A stretch of DNA of 64,000 nucleotides, taken from assembly GCF_023715605.1 (NCBI RefSeq), contig NZ_JAMBOL010000010.1, forward strand, positions 1-64,000, read 5' to 3'. Below are positions 1 to 7,998 of the stretch, piece by piece. The DNA is from Halalkalibacter oceani (GTDB lineage Bacteria; Bacillota; Bacilli; Bacillales; Bacillaceae_D). The position numbers and the translations under genes are program-made. The first letter of the stretch is position 1; each line of letters begins with the position of its first letter. A model generated the notes under the pieces. It was given only the letters and a program-made list of their open reading frames with translations. It searched no databases and was not told the DNA's origin.

Positions 1-53
1 AAAGAAGCCCAATAACCCCCATTTTTTAAAAGGAGGCCATTATAGGCTTCTTT
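1..53. terminator. Inverted repeat at window edge, possible terminator
   Basis: AAAGAAGCC at 1-9 is the exact complement of GGCTTCTTT at 45-53, enclosing a 35-base loop. The position, downstream of the minus-strand oxidoreductase, suits a terminator, but the loop is long and the left flank lies outside the window. Confidence 0.3.
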
Positions 54-225
54 GTCATGCTTACATTTCTATTTTACGAAAGCTTTACCCTTCTCCTATT
101 ACTGCTTGACTTTATATAGTTAGTCTCTCCGTTTTATCTCAGGCACGGAAGCAGCGTGCAAAGTCCGGCCTGGTTCAAGTCTTTCTTCATCACAATCTCA
201 GCTTGACCGAGCCTCCCCTCCTCTT

Positions 226-1146
226 TCATTCCACTTTGCGCCAGTCCTCTTCCACCAGCTCGTGATTCAGGGCAATCCCTGCTTCATAGCCTTCGCTCGC
301 TGCACCCATCAGGCCTGTAAATCGTTTGGCCGCATCGCCAATCACATAAACGCCTTCGACCTCTGTCTTACCATGGCTTTGCGTTTCAAAGCTCCCTTTA
401 TCCGTCAGAGGAATGCCGAGCTTCTGCGGGAGAAATGTACTCTGCTTCGCTCCTGTATCGAGTAAAAATCCCGCTTTCCGCGCTAGTCGTTCACCTGTTT
501 GAAAGACGATTTGCTGCAGCTGGCCTTGATCTGCAACGAGCTCGCGGATCGGTGTTTCGATGAATGAGATCGAGTGACGCTCCAATTCGTTCTTCTCATC
601 CTCTGAAATCATCGCTGTACCGTTCGTGCAAACAATCAGATCACGGCTCCAATTATGAATGATCCTCGTATAGGCTAACAGCTTCCTGCCATTGCCAATA
701 ATCACAAGCGGCTGATCCTGAAACTCCCACCCATCACAATACGGACAGGAAAAAAATGACTGCCCATATACATCGCTCAATCCTTTAATGTCAGGCAGCT
801 CTTCCCGTAGTCCGGTGGCGACGATCAGCTTGCGGCTGGTCAGAATTTCTCCCTTGCTCGTTTTCGTAATAAATTGATTTTGCTTGCGCTCAATATCAAT
901 TGCTTCATCCTGATGCAGACCGACCGTCGGATATTTCTCCATTTGTTCTCTTGCTATTTGCCGCAACTCAAACGGCTTGGCTCCATCACGCGTTAAGAAA
1001 CCGTGCGAGCGCTTTGTGATTGCGTTGCGCGGATGTCCTTCGTCAACAAGAGCGACGGTCCGCCGCGCTCTGCCCAGTACTAATGCCGCACTCAATCCCC
1101 CTGGTCCTCCGCCGATAATGACAACATCAAGTATGGAATCGCTCAC
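226..1146 (-). CDS. Thioredoxin-reductase-like FAD/NAD(P) oxidoreductase
   Basis: Two-dinucleotide-fold flavoprotein of 306 aa, the usual length of low-molecular-weight thioredoxin reductases. An FAD-binding GGGPGG motif lies at residues 12-17 and a redox pair CPYC at 134-137 (TrxB normally has CATC), followed by a second nucleotide-binding segment at about 147-153 and a C-terminal IGDAA motif that closes the FAD site. The start is GTG, with GGAGGGG placed about 5 bases upstream. Family knowledge says such proteins pass electrons from NAD(P)H via FAD to a disulfide. The partner here is unknown, because no thioredoxin or peroxiredoxin gene lies beside it. It is monocistronic as far as visible. 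Confidence 0.85.
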   Translation of the reverse strand: MSDSILDVVIIGGGPGGLSAALVLGRARRTVALVDEGHPRNAITKRSHGFLTRDGAKPFELRQIAREQMEKYPTVGLHQDEAIDIERKQNQFITKTSKGEILTSRKLIVATGLREELPDIKGLSDVYGQSFFSCPYCDGWEFQDQPLVIIGNGRKLLAYTRIIHNWSRDLIVCTNGTAMISEDEKNELERHSISFIETPIRELVADQGQLQQIVFQTGERLARKAGFLLDTGAKQSTFLPQKLGIPLTDKGSFETQSHGKTEVEGVYVIGDAAKRFTGLMGAASEGYEAGIALNHELVEEDWRKVE

Positions 1147-1280
1147 GTTTTCCCCTCCTTCACCGAAAATTTTTCTCGTCTACATTCATTCCCAACCATT
1201 CCCTTTCTAAACCTTGCCCCCTCTTCTGCTTACCGACAAAATAATCTGAAAAAAGAAAAAAGGATTTTAATATATTAGTG

Positions 1281-1298
1281 TAGAAAAGTATATTTCTA
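1281..1298. promoter_or_regulatory. Palindrome over a weak promoter of the AGCS symporter gene
   Basis: TAGAAA at 1281-1286 and TTTCTA at 1293-1298 form an inverted repeat around AGTATA. A weak -10-like TATATT (1289-1294) sits inside it, with TTTTAA about 19 bases upstream. The arrangement resembles an operator overlapping a -10 box. The regulator is not identifiable from the sequence. Confidence 0.35.
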
Positions 1299-1320
1299 AA
1301 GTGTTTTTCGCAAAATGATT

Positions 1321-1411
1321 GGAAGATTACCTGCCCATGACGGTGTTAATTTTTCACAGTTATAGTAGGATAAAGGGCAGTGAACAGGCAACACTCGCCT
1401 GCTAATCTTCC
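1321..1411 (+). ncRNA. Structured leader (three-way junction) of the AGCS symporter gene
   Basis: Nine-base outer stem 1321-1329/1403-1411, a second stem 1331-1336/1375-1380 enclosing about 38 bases, and a third stem 1385-1389/1397-1401 together make a three-way junction about 80 bases before the start codon. The rest of the 344-base gene-free stretch 1147-1490 is AT-rich, with the candidate promoter near 1264-1298. AGCS genes in Firmicutes are often under glycine or other riboswitches, but I could not match the conserved core of any class I know. It is called a putative cis-regulatory RNA only. Confidence 0.45.
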
Positions 1412-1490
1412 ACCTATTCCATCATGTAAGGAGGGTTATTCTTCAACACTTTCGATTCTTCACATTAAAATCGATTCAGGAGGAACCAAG

Positions 1491-2960
1491 ATGGTAGAAT
1501 TTTTACAAGCGATTAATAATGTATTATGGAGCACACCTGTCATTTATATTTTGCTTCTTATCGGCTTAACATTCAGTGTGCTGACTCGTTTTCTGCAGCT
1601 GCGTTATTTCAAGGAAATGTTTTCTCTGATGTTCAAAGGAAAAAGCTCAGAAGCTGGCGTTTCCTCTTTTCAGGCCTTATCAGTCGCCCTTGCCGGACGC
1701 GTCGGAACCGGTAATATTGCCGGGGTGGCAACAGCGATCTTCTACGGAGGTCCGGGAGCTGTCTTCTGGATGTGGACGATTGCCTTTTTAGGTGCATCCA
1801 GTGCCTTTATCGAGTCGACGCTTGCCCAGATTTACAAAGTAAAGCAAGGCGGGCTGTATCGCGGGGGTCCTGCTTTCTATATCGAAAAAGGGATTGGAAT
1901 TAAATGGTTTGCTGTTCTTTTTGCGGTTGCCGCGCTCTTAGCGATGTCTTTCTTAATGCCTGGTGTCCAATCAAATTCCATTGCAGTAGCCATGAATAAT
2001 GCTTTCACGATTCCAAACTGGGTTACTGGTCTTATTCTGATAGTGTTTCTCGCTCTCATTATCTTCGGCGGTATTAAACGCATCGCCAGTACAGCAGCCT
2101 TTCTTGTCCCGTTTATGGCGATTGGTTATATGATTATGGCTGTCATCATTATCGCGCTGAACATCACAGAAATTCCGGCGACGATCAGCTTGATCATCAG
2201 CAGTGCTTTCGGGATGGATTCGATCTTTGGCGGCCTGCTTGGAAGTGCGATTTCATGGGGCGTCATCCGCGGTATTTATTCAAATGAAGCCGGACAGGGG
2301 ACAGGGCCGCATCCGGCGGCTGCGGCTGAGGTTTCTCACCCGGCGAAACAGGGTCTCGTTCAGGCTGCCTCGGTCTATATCGATACATTGCTCGTCTGTT
2401 CGGCTACAGCCTTTATGATCCTCTTTACCGGCCTGTATAATACAGAAGCTCCGGACGGCACGATGATTGTCAATAATTTACCGGGCGTTGAAGTTGGCCC
2501 GGGATTTACCCAGGAAGCGATTAACAGCGTCTTCTCTGGCTTCGGAACCGGCTTTGTCGCAATCGCCCTTCTGTTCTTTGCCTTTACAACGATCATGGCG
2601 TACTACTATATTGCCGAAACGAACGTCACCTATCTGTTGCGTGGCAGACAAATCAACTGGCCGATTCTGCTCGTTAAGCTCGCTCTTCTTGTGGCGACGT
2701 TCTATGGCGCTTTGCGTACAGCAGATACGGCATGGCTGCTCGGTGATATCGGGCTCGGCATCATGGTCTGGCTTAATATTATTGCGATCGTCATCCTCGC
2801 CAAACCAGCGCTCCGAACGCTGAAAGACTACGAACGCCAAAAAGCGGAAGGACTCGATCCGGTTTTCAATCCGAAAGATGTGGACATTCAGAACGCCGAA
2901 TTCTGGGAGTCTTATCAAACCGACAATAAACAGGAAGCGAAGAAACAACAGCGTTATTAA
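1491..2960 (+). CDS. Sodium:alanine/glycine symporter, AGCS family
   Basis: Membrane protein of 489 aa with about 10-11 hydrophobic segments, matching the AGCS (AlsT/DagA-type) family in length and in signatures such as the GRVGTGNIAGVATA segment and the YSNEAGQGTGPH segment, which contact the amino acid and sodium in family members. It imports alanine, glycine or glutamine with Na+ at the cytoplasmic membrane. The open frame extends upstream to 1380, but ATG 1491 is preferred: it has CAGGAGGA 6-7 bases upstream, and the extension would run through the structured leader. The gene is monocistronic and followed by a long hairpin within an intergenic repeat. Confidence 0.9.
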   Translation: MVEFLQAINNVLWSTPVIYILLLIGLTFSVLTRFLQLRYFKEMFSLMFKGKSSEAGVSSFQALSVALAGRVGTGNIAGVATAIFYGGPGAVFWMWTIAFLGASSAFIESTLAQIYKVKQGGLYRGGPAFYIEKGIGIKWFAVLFAVAALLAMSFLMPGVQSNSIAVAMNNAFTIPNWVTGLILIVFLALIIFGGIKRIASTAAFLVPFMAIGYMIMAVIIIALNITEIPATISLIISSAFGMDSIFGGLLGSAISWGVIRGIYSNEAGQGTGPHPAAAAEVSHPAKQGLVQAASVYIDTLLVCSATAFMILFTGLYNTEAPDGTMIVNNLPGVEVGPGFTQEAINSVFSGFGTGFVAIALLFFAFTTIMAYYYIAETNVTYLLRGRQINWPILLVKLALLVATFYGALRTADTAWLLGDIGLGIMVWLNIIAIVILAKPALRTLKDYERQKAEGLDPVFNPKDVDIQNAEFWESYQTDNKQEAKKQQRY

Positions 2961-3030
2961 TAAGAAAAACGCGTAGCGTCCTTTCTCGCATCATCGCGAA
3001 AATGTTTATACTTTCTTATCTTTTAAAAGG

Positions 3031-3190
3031 AGGCTGTGACAAAAGGTTGGTTTTACCTTTTGTCACAGCCTTTAAGCAATGAGCGGAACCGCCACGATCT
3101 TTTAAAGCCCGTTGTGAGTGGGTTTCTCACAACGGGCTTGTGGCGTGTGAAGCCATTGCCAGTAGGTCCAAAGCTAGTTTTGGCTCAAGC
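3031..3190. repeat. Intergenic structured repeat, copy A (includes terminator hairpin)
   Basis: Starts with a perfect 17-base hairpin (3031-3047/3055-3071) suited to terminate the symporter transcript. It is followed by a second folded block: GCAATG 3076-3081 pairs with CATTGC 3154-3159, GCCAC 3091-3095 with GTGGC 3140-3144, and a 14-base inner stem is 3105-3118/3126-3139. The block ends with a conserved tail to about 3190. Near-identical copies occur at 10619-10781 and 56284-56390, with decayed copies near 61978-62200. Confidence 0.75.
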
Positions 3191-3252
3191 TTTTTTCTGA
3201 AAATGCGTTTTTGATGAAAAAAGCTGCCTCATTGAATGAGACAGCTCAGCAA

Positions 3253-3687
3253 TTATTCTTCCCAGACCTTTACTTCCTTCATCACATCGCCCTGGTTAAT
3301 CCGGAGCACGGTGTCCATCCCTTCTGTCACTTGTCCAAAGACAGTATGGACGCCATCAAGATGCGGCTGCGGCTCATGAACGATGAAAAACTGACTGCCA
3401 CCCGTATCTTTGCCGGCATGCGCCATTGAAAGCGAGCCCGCCACGTGCTTATGCGGATTGCCTTCTGTTTCGCATTTAATTGTATAGCCGGGACCTCCCG
3501 TCCCATTTCCAATTGGACAACCGCCCTGGGCGACAAACCCTGGGATCACACGGTGGAATGTTAAACCATTATAGTAGCCTTCATTTGCTAACTTCTCAAA
3601 GTTTTCCACAGTTCCCGGTGCTGCCTCCGGGTAAAATTCAATCACAATCTTTTCTCCGTTTTCAAATTCAATGGAACCTTTTTTCAT
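3253..3687 (-). CDS. ppiB: Peptidyl-prolyl cis-trans isomerase, cyclophilin type
   Basis: Single-domain cyclophilin of 144 aa, the size of Bacillus PpiB. The core motif around [13 protein letters not shown] carries the catalytic arginine, and the GSQFFI segment forms the proline pocket. It catalyses cis-trans isomerisation of prolyl bonds in the cytoplasm. ATG 3687 is chosen because GGAGGC lies 6-7 bases upstream; an in-frame TTG at 3702 overlaps that ribosome site. Its own promoter is visible at 3722-3750. It sits next to lysA as in Bacillus subtilis, with a bidirectional hairpin between them. Confidence 0.95.
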   Translation of the reverse strand: MKKGSIEFENGEKIVIEFYPEAAPGTVENFEKLANEGYYNGLTFHRVIPGFVAQGGCPIGNGTGGPGYTIKCETEGNPHKHVAGSLSMAHAGKDTGGSQFFIVHEPQPHLDGVHTVFGQVTEGMDTVLRINQGDVMKEVKVWEE

Positions 3688-3721
3688 ATGTATTGCCTCC
3701 AATTTCTTTTAGATTCACCTT

Positions 3722-3750
3722 ATTGTACATGATTCCCGCCGACATGTGAA
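3722..3750 (-). promoter_or_regulatory. Sigma-A-type promoter of ppiB
   Basis: On the minus strand, TTCACA (3745-3750), a 17-base spacer and TACAAT (3722-3727), about 35 bases before the ppiB start codon. One mismatch to consensus in each hexamer. Confidence 0.6.
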
Positions 3751-3837
3751 ATCGAATGGATGACGGGCCGGGACGAAAGCGTGCTGGCTGCATGAACAGC
3801 CGGACAAATGACAGAGGGTGGACTGCACCGCTCCTGA

Positions 3838-3876
3838 AGCTGCTGAAAAAGGACGATGTTGATTTTTTTAGCAGCT
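3838..3876. terminator. Terminator after lysA
   Basis: Thirteen-base stem 3838-3850/3864-3876 (AGCTGCTGAAAAA and its complement) with A/T tracts inside both arms, downstream of lysA and upstream of ppiB, both on the minus strand. Confidence 0.7.
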
Positions 3877-3946
3877 TACACGCTTTACTATTTATGTCCC
3901 AGCCGGCATCTCTTTTCCTTCTCAAATCTGCAACATCAGACGCCCG

Positions 3947-5266
3947 CTATTTTGCGACGTTATTGGCAAGGGGGACATCGAGCCGCAGTAAATCCTGATA
4001 GCTTTCCCGTTTAATCACTTCCTGCGCCTCACCGTTCTCGACAAAAATGACCGGCGGGCGCGGAATACGATTATAATTATTCGCCATCGCATAGCCATAA
4101 GCTCCCGTACAGAACACAGCCAAAACATCTTCATGGTTGGCATTCGGCAGCGGCAAATCCCAAATCAGCATATCTCCGCTTTCGCAGCACTTGCCGGCAA
4201 TTGAAAACGTATCTGTCGGCGCTTCATTGGCCCGGTTGGCAAGTATCCCTTCGTATTCCGCCTGATAGAGCGCCGGTCTGAGGTTATCGCTCATTCCGCC
4301 GTCAACCGCCAAATAGTCGCGTACATTAGGAATATGCTTCTTTGAACCGACTGAATAAAGCGTCGTACCGGCATCCCCGACAAGCGAGCGGCCCGGTTCG
4401 ATCCAGATTTCGGGCATATCCATCTCAATTTCCGCCGCCTGACGCTTGACTACCTCGATCATCTTCTGGACGTATTCTTCAGCAGGAAGCGGCGTATCTC
4501 CTTCAATATAGCGAATGCCGAAGCCTCCACCCAAATTTAACACCTGTGGTGTGAAATCAAACACTTCCCGCCAATGCTTAATCAGTTCAAACATTTTTTC
4601 AACCGCCATCACAAACCCGGTAGTTTCAAAGATTTGTGAGCCGATATGACTGTGAACACCGAGCAGGCGCAGATTCCCGTCAGCCTGAGCGACTTCAACA
4701 GCCTGATGCACCTGGCCGCTAATCAGATCAAAGCCAAATTTGGAATCCTCCTGTCCGGTGGAAATATAATCATGAGTATGCGCCTCAACGCCCGGGGTGA
4801 TCCGCAGCAAAATACTCATCTGTACATTCCGTTCAGCGCAAATCCGGCTTAACTCGCCCAATTCATAAAAATTATCGACAACGATGCAGCCAATTTGGGC
4901 TTCGACCGCCATTTCCAGTTCCATGAGACTTTTGTTGTTGCCATGAAAATGGACTCTTTCCATCGGAAAACCGGACTGGATTGCCGTATACAGCTCCCCG
5001 CCGGAAACGACATCAAGGCTCAGCCCAAGCTCATCGGCAAGCTGGAACATCGCAATACAGCTGAACGCTTTGCTCGCATAGGCGACCTGATAAGGCACCT
5101 GTTCCTCGATAAACGCCTGTTGAAAGCTGGCGGCCCGTTTCCGGATAAGAGCAACATCATAAATAAAGAGCGGCGTGCCATAATCGCGCGCTAAGGCAGT
5201 CGTGTCAACTCCGCCAATTTCAAGATGTCCCTGATCGTTAATCGTGCTCGTCCCATGTAAATACAT
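3947..5266 (-). CDS. lysA: Diaminopimelate decarboxylase
   Basis: PLP enzyme of 439 aa, the same length as the Bacillus subtilis protein. It has an alanine-racemase-like barrel, with the PLP lysine in VAYASKAFSC (K66), a glycine-rich phosphate loop around LGGGFGIRY, and a C-terminal domain with the CESGD motif that supplies the active-site cysteine across the dimer. It converts meso-diaminopimelate to L-lysine, the last step of lysine synthesis. ATG 5266 is chosen over the upstream in-frame ATG at 5287 because AAGGAGAGG lies just before it. It follows spoVAF on the same strand, as in other Bacilli, and is separated from it by a hairpin. Confidence 0.95.
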   Translation of the reverse strand: MYLHGTSTINDQGHLEIGGVDTTALARDYGTPLFIYDVALIRKRAASFQQAFIEEQVPYQVAYASKAFSCIAMFQLADELGLSLDVVSGGELYTAIQSGFPMERVHFHGNNKSLMELEMAVEAQIGCIVVDNFYELGELSRICAERNVQMSILLRITPGVEAHTHDYISTGQEDSKFGFDLISGQVHQAVEVAQADGNLRLLGVHSHIGSQIFETTGFVMAVEKMFELIKHWREVFDFTPQVLNLGGGFGIRYIEGDTPLPAEEYVQKMIEVVKRQAAEIEMDMPEIWIEPGRSLVGDAGTTLYSVGSKKHIPNVRDYLAVDGGMSDNLRPALYQAEYEGILANRANEAPTDTFSIAGKCCESGDMLIWDLPLPNANHEDVLAVFCTGAYGYAMANNYNRIPRPPVIFVENGEAQEVIKRESYQDLLRLDVPLANNVAK

Positions 5267-5296
5267 ACTCGTCCTCTCCTTCATCATCCTATAAAG

Positions 5297-5329
5297 AAAA
5301 CAGCTAATGCGACTACACTAGCTGTTAAA
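5297..5329. terminator. Terminator between spoVAF and lysA
   Basis: AACAGCTA (5299-5306) pairs with TAGCTGTT (5319-5326); on the minus strand the stem is followed by a T-rich tract. It would end the spoVA transcript before lysA. Confidence 0.6.
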
Positions 5330-5467
5330 AGGGTCAATTCCTAACACCAGAATAGTTCTCCACTGCACCATGCAGTGACAGTCCGCTGCTTCTTCAACAG
5401 CGACCCAGCTATGGATGAGTTGGCGCTCATTCCACGCTTCGGCAATAGACCTTTCCACTTTGCTCAT
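5318..5467 (-). CDS. Candidate small protein, 49 aa, unknown
   Basis: Between spoVAF and lysA the minus strand holds an open frame from ATG 5467 to a stop at 5318. It encodes 49 aa beginning MSKVERSIAEAWNERQLI, with two close cysteines (CHC) near residue 35. It has a protein-like, amphipathic composition, and its stop codon is embedded in the terminator hairpin. The ribosome site is weak: GGAG about 11 bases upstream. I recognise no family. It could be a post-spoVAF small gene expressed in the forespore or chance coding; in-frame extension upstream is blocked by a TAG. Confidence 0.3.
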   Translation of the reverse strand: MSKVERSIAEAWNERQLIHSWVAVEEAADCHCMVQWRTILVLGIDPFNS

Positions 5468-5583
5468 CGCTGCCACCGCTCCAAAAGTGTACTGATTCCG
5501 CTTGCGCCTCTACCCCAATTGTTTTGAGGTTTATGAAATTTAGTCGCTATTACTTTACCATATCAAACAAAATAGTTCAATCT

Positions 5584-7071
5584 TTATTCAGACCGTTGTT
5601 TAATCGGATCCTGAGGATTGACAATACTTGGCCGGAAGCGGACCGACGGCACTGTCGCCCTGATTAAAATTTGCCAGATGGCCGGTGGATCAAATGGAAG
5701 AAACGGCCATAAATACGGCTTATTAAACGCTTTAATCATCGCCAGCAACAGAATAAACAGCGTGCCGCCGATAATAAAGCCCGGCGCTTTAAAGATCGCC
5801 ACAACGATAATGAGCATAATCCTTGTCGCCCGCAGCGCAACGCCAAGCTCATAGCTCGGTGTTGCGAAAATCCCGATCGCGCCAAGGGACACATACAGAA
5901 TAACTTCCGAGGTGAAATAGCCGACCTCGATTGCAATTTCCCCAATCAATAAAGCGGCGACGAGACCGAGAGCGGTGGCCAAAGGGGACGGTGTGTGAAT
6001 CGCCGCCATACGCAGCAGTTCGATTCCTAGCTCAGCAATCAGAATTTGGACGACGATCGGCACGTTATTCGTCTCCTCCGGCCCGATGAAATCAAGTCCC
6101 GCCGGCAACAAACTCGGCTGAATCACGAGCAATAGCCAAAACGGCAAAATAAAAAGGGAAAAAAAGATTCCTAAAAAACGCGTCCAGCGGAGAAATGTTC
6201 CAATAAACGCTGCCTGCCGGTATTCCTCAGCGTGCTGAACATGATGAAAAAGCGTCGTTGGTGTAATAATCACACTCGGCGAGGCATCGACAATGATTAA
6301 AATATGCCCTTCCAGCAAATGTGTTGCCGCGACATCTGGACGCTCAGTGTAGCGGACAAGAGGAAAGGGGTTCATCCCCTGTTTGACAATATATTCCTCG
6401 ACAATTTTGTCGGCCATCGTCAAGCCATCTAAATTAATTGCCTCAAGCTCCTTCCTGACTATCTCCACTAAATCAGGATCAGCAATTCCATCGATATACG
6501 ACAAACAGATGTCGGTTTTTGAGCGAACCCCGACCTGCATAATTTCATTGCGCAGCCGCTCATCACGAATGCGCCTCCTCGTCAAAGCGGTATTAAGAAT
6601 AATGTTCTCCGTGTAGCCGTCACGCGCCCCGCGCACGACCCGCTCTGTGTCAGGCTCTTCCGGGCTGCGTCCCGGGTAGCTTCTGACATCAACAACAAAT
6701 GCCTCATCTTCGCCTTCTACAAGAATAAAGATTAAGCCTGAGAGCATCCGCGTGATCGCTTCATCAAGCGATGACGTATACTCGACCTGGACATGCGTCA
6801 AATGATTTTGAATCGCCTGTTTCACTTTCACCGACGGGGTTTTCCGCCCGCGGGCGTCAAGCAGCATCAGCTCTCTCATGATTTCAATAATATACTCAAT
6901 ATCACATAAGCCTGTTACGAAATAAATTTGAATTTCTTTATCAAGAACAGGAAGCTTCCGTACCCCGACATCAAACGATTTATCAAAGCCGAGCCGCTTT
7001 TTCAGAATCTCCTCGTTCACCTTAATATCCCGTGATATCGCTGTCTCTTGTTTGTCAAACTTCTGACTCAT
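5584..7071 (-). CDS. spoVAF: Stage V sporulation protein AF
   Basis: Protein of 495 aa related to GerA-type germinant receptor A subunits: a long hydrophilic N-terminal region of about 290 residues followed by several membrane helices (about 320-480). Family knowledge places SpoVAF in the spore inner membrane, where it promotes ion release and amplifies germination. ATG 7071 overlaps the end of spoVAEa by 17 bases and has GGAG 8-9 bases upstream; the longer in-frame reading inside spoVAEa is unlikely to be translated. It is the last gene of the spoVA operon. Confidence 0.93.
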   Translation of the reverse strand: MSQKFDKQETAISRDIKVNEEILKKRLGFDKSFDVGVRKLPVLDKEIQIYFVTGLCDIEYIIEIMRELMLLDARGRKTPSVKVKQAIQNHLTHVQVEYTSSLDEAITRMLSGLIFILVEGEDEAFVVDVRSYPGRSPEEPDTERVVRGARDGYTENIILNTALTRRRIRDERLRNEIMQVGVRSKTDICLSYIDGIADPDLVEIVRKELEAINLDGLTMADKIVEEYIVKQGMNPFPLVRYTERPDVAATHLLEGHILIIVDASPSVIITPTTLFHHVQHAEEYRQAAFIGTFLRWTRFLGIFFSLFILPFWLLLVIQPSLLPAGLDFIGPEETNNVPIVVQILIAELGIELLRMAAIHTPSPLATALGLVAALLIGEIAIEVGYFTSEVILYVSLGAIGIFATPSYELGVALRATRIMLIIVVAIFKAPGFIIGGTLFILLLAMIKAFNKPYLWPFLPFDPPAIWQILIRATVPSVRFRPSIVNPQDPIKQRSE

Positions 7072-7633
7072 GATATCCGCTCCGTTCCAATATAATTTCG
7101 ATTGCCAGCTTCGTGATCGGCGCGCCCTTTTCAACAGTATCGAGACCGGCCATTTTTCCGATATCACCGACGCCGACGACTACCGGAAGGGATAGCTCGT
7201 CCAGTACATAAACGGTGTCTCCATTAATCCGGCCAAGCTCCAAGTCGGCCAGACCGTCTTTATCAATCCCATATTCAGTAAGGTTGCCATAGCGGTCAAT
7301 ACCGACATCAATATGCGCCCATTCACTGGCATGGGTCGAGGAAGCGACAGCAACAGCGCCAATTACCTCAATCGCCGGATGGTTGGCCAAATAATGCATC
7401 GCCGTTTCCCCCATCCCGGATTCACGGTAGCCGCCATCATCAAACATCACAAGCACTGGATCATTAGGAGTTTGTAAAATGAGAGAAGCAAGCTCCTCGC
7501 CTGTTAAGTGCGAAGGGTTTCCTGACGAATGACTGATACAGCGCCCGCCAATCTCCCGGCTTGCCTGTTCGACTGCTTTTCTGGCAGCTTCATCTCCATC
7601 CGTCACAAAAATAACTTTAGGCTTTCTCTCCAT
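7055..7633 (-). CDS. spoVAEA: Stage V sporulation protein AEa
   Basis: Soluble protein of 192 aa without membrane segments, typical of SpoVAEa: a Rossmann-like start KVIFVTDGDEAARKA, then the conserved HSSGNPS and FDDGG segments. It is one of the spoVA proteins linked to dipicolinic acid movement; its biochemical role is not established. It overlaps spoVAF at its 3' end and lies six bases after spoVAEb. The ribosome site is GGGGTGACG. Confidence 0.93.
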   Translation of the reverse strand: MERKPKVIFVTDGDEAARKAVEQASREIGGRCISHSSGNPSHLTGEELASLILQTPNDPVLVMFDDGGYRESGMGETAMHYLANHPAIEVIGAVAVASSTHASEWAHIDVGIDRYGNLTEYGIDKDGLADLELGRINGDTVYVLDELSLPVVVGVGDIGKMAGLDTVEKGAPITKLAIEIILERSGYHESEV

Positions 7634-7639
7634 TTTTCG

Positions 7640-7993
7640 TCACCCCTTTGGCTTAAAAAAGATTGCAATTAAAAAACTGAATAAAATCGTCGAGGAAATA
7701 CCGACAGACGTCACTTCAAACACGCCCATCCCGACTCCCCAAAAACCGTAGCGATCCCCTTCTGCCATCGCTCCATGCACGAGTGAATGGCCAAAGCTGG
7801 TAATCGGCACTGTCGCTCCCGCTCCGGCAAAATCAATCAGACGGTCATAAAGCTGAAAGCCATCCAACAACGCCCCAGCCACAACAAGCGTGCTGAGAGT
7901 ATGCGTGGGAGACAGCTTGCCGACATCCATTAACAATTGCCCCAAAAAGCATATCAACCCGCCCACAACGAAAGCGATCACATACTCAAGCAT
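7640..7993 (-). CDS. spoVAEB: Stage V sporulation protein AEb
   Basis: Small integral membrane protein of 117 aa with about 3-4 helices. It is homologous to SpoVAC: both share a GQ-x-L start region and a LYD-x-L-x(3)-AGAG-x(3)-P segment (here [20 protein letters not shown]). It is thought to form part of the membrane channel for Ca-dipicolinate with SpoVAC. AAGGAG precedes the ATG. It is five bases from spoVAD, and the operon order is the canonical one. Confidence 0.93.
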   Translation of the reverse strand: MLEYVIAFVVGGLICFLGQLLMDVGKLSPTHTLSTLVVAGALLDGFQLYDRLIDFAGAGATVPITSFGHSLVHGAMAEGDRYGFWGVGMGVFEVTSVGISSTILFSFLIAIFFKPKG

Positions 7994-7998
7994 GTCGG

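Noticed and set aside
134-229. 31-codon open frame starting in the stop codon of the thioredoxin-reductase-like gene (ATGA overlap, minus strand).
   Set aside because: Short, no recognisable motif, and the good AGGAGGGGAGG purine run lies inside it rather than before its start.
1380-1490. In-frame upstream extension of the AGCS symporter to GTG 1380.
   Set aside because: No ribosome site, not hydrophobic like the family N-terminus, and it would run through the structured leader; ATG 1491 has a strong site.
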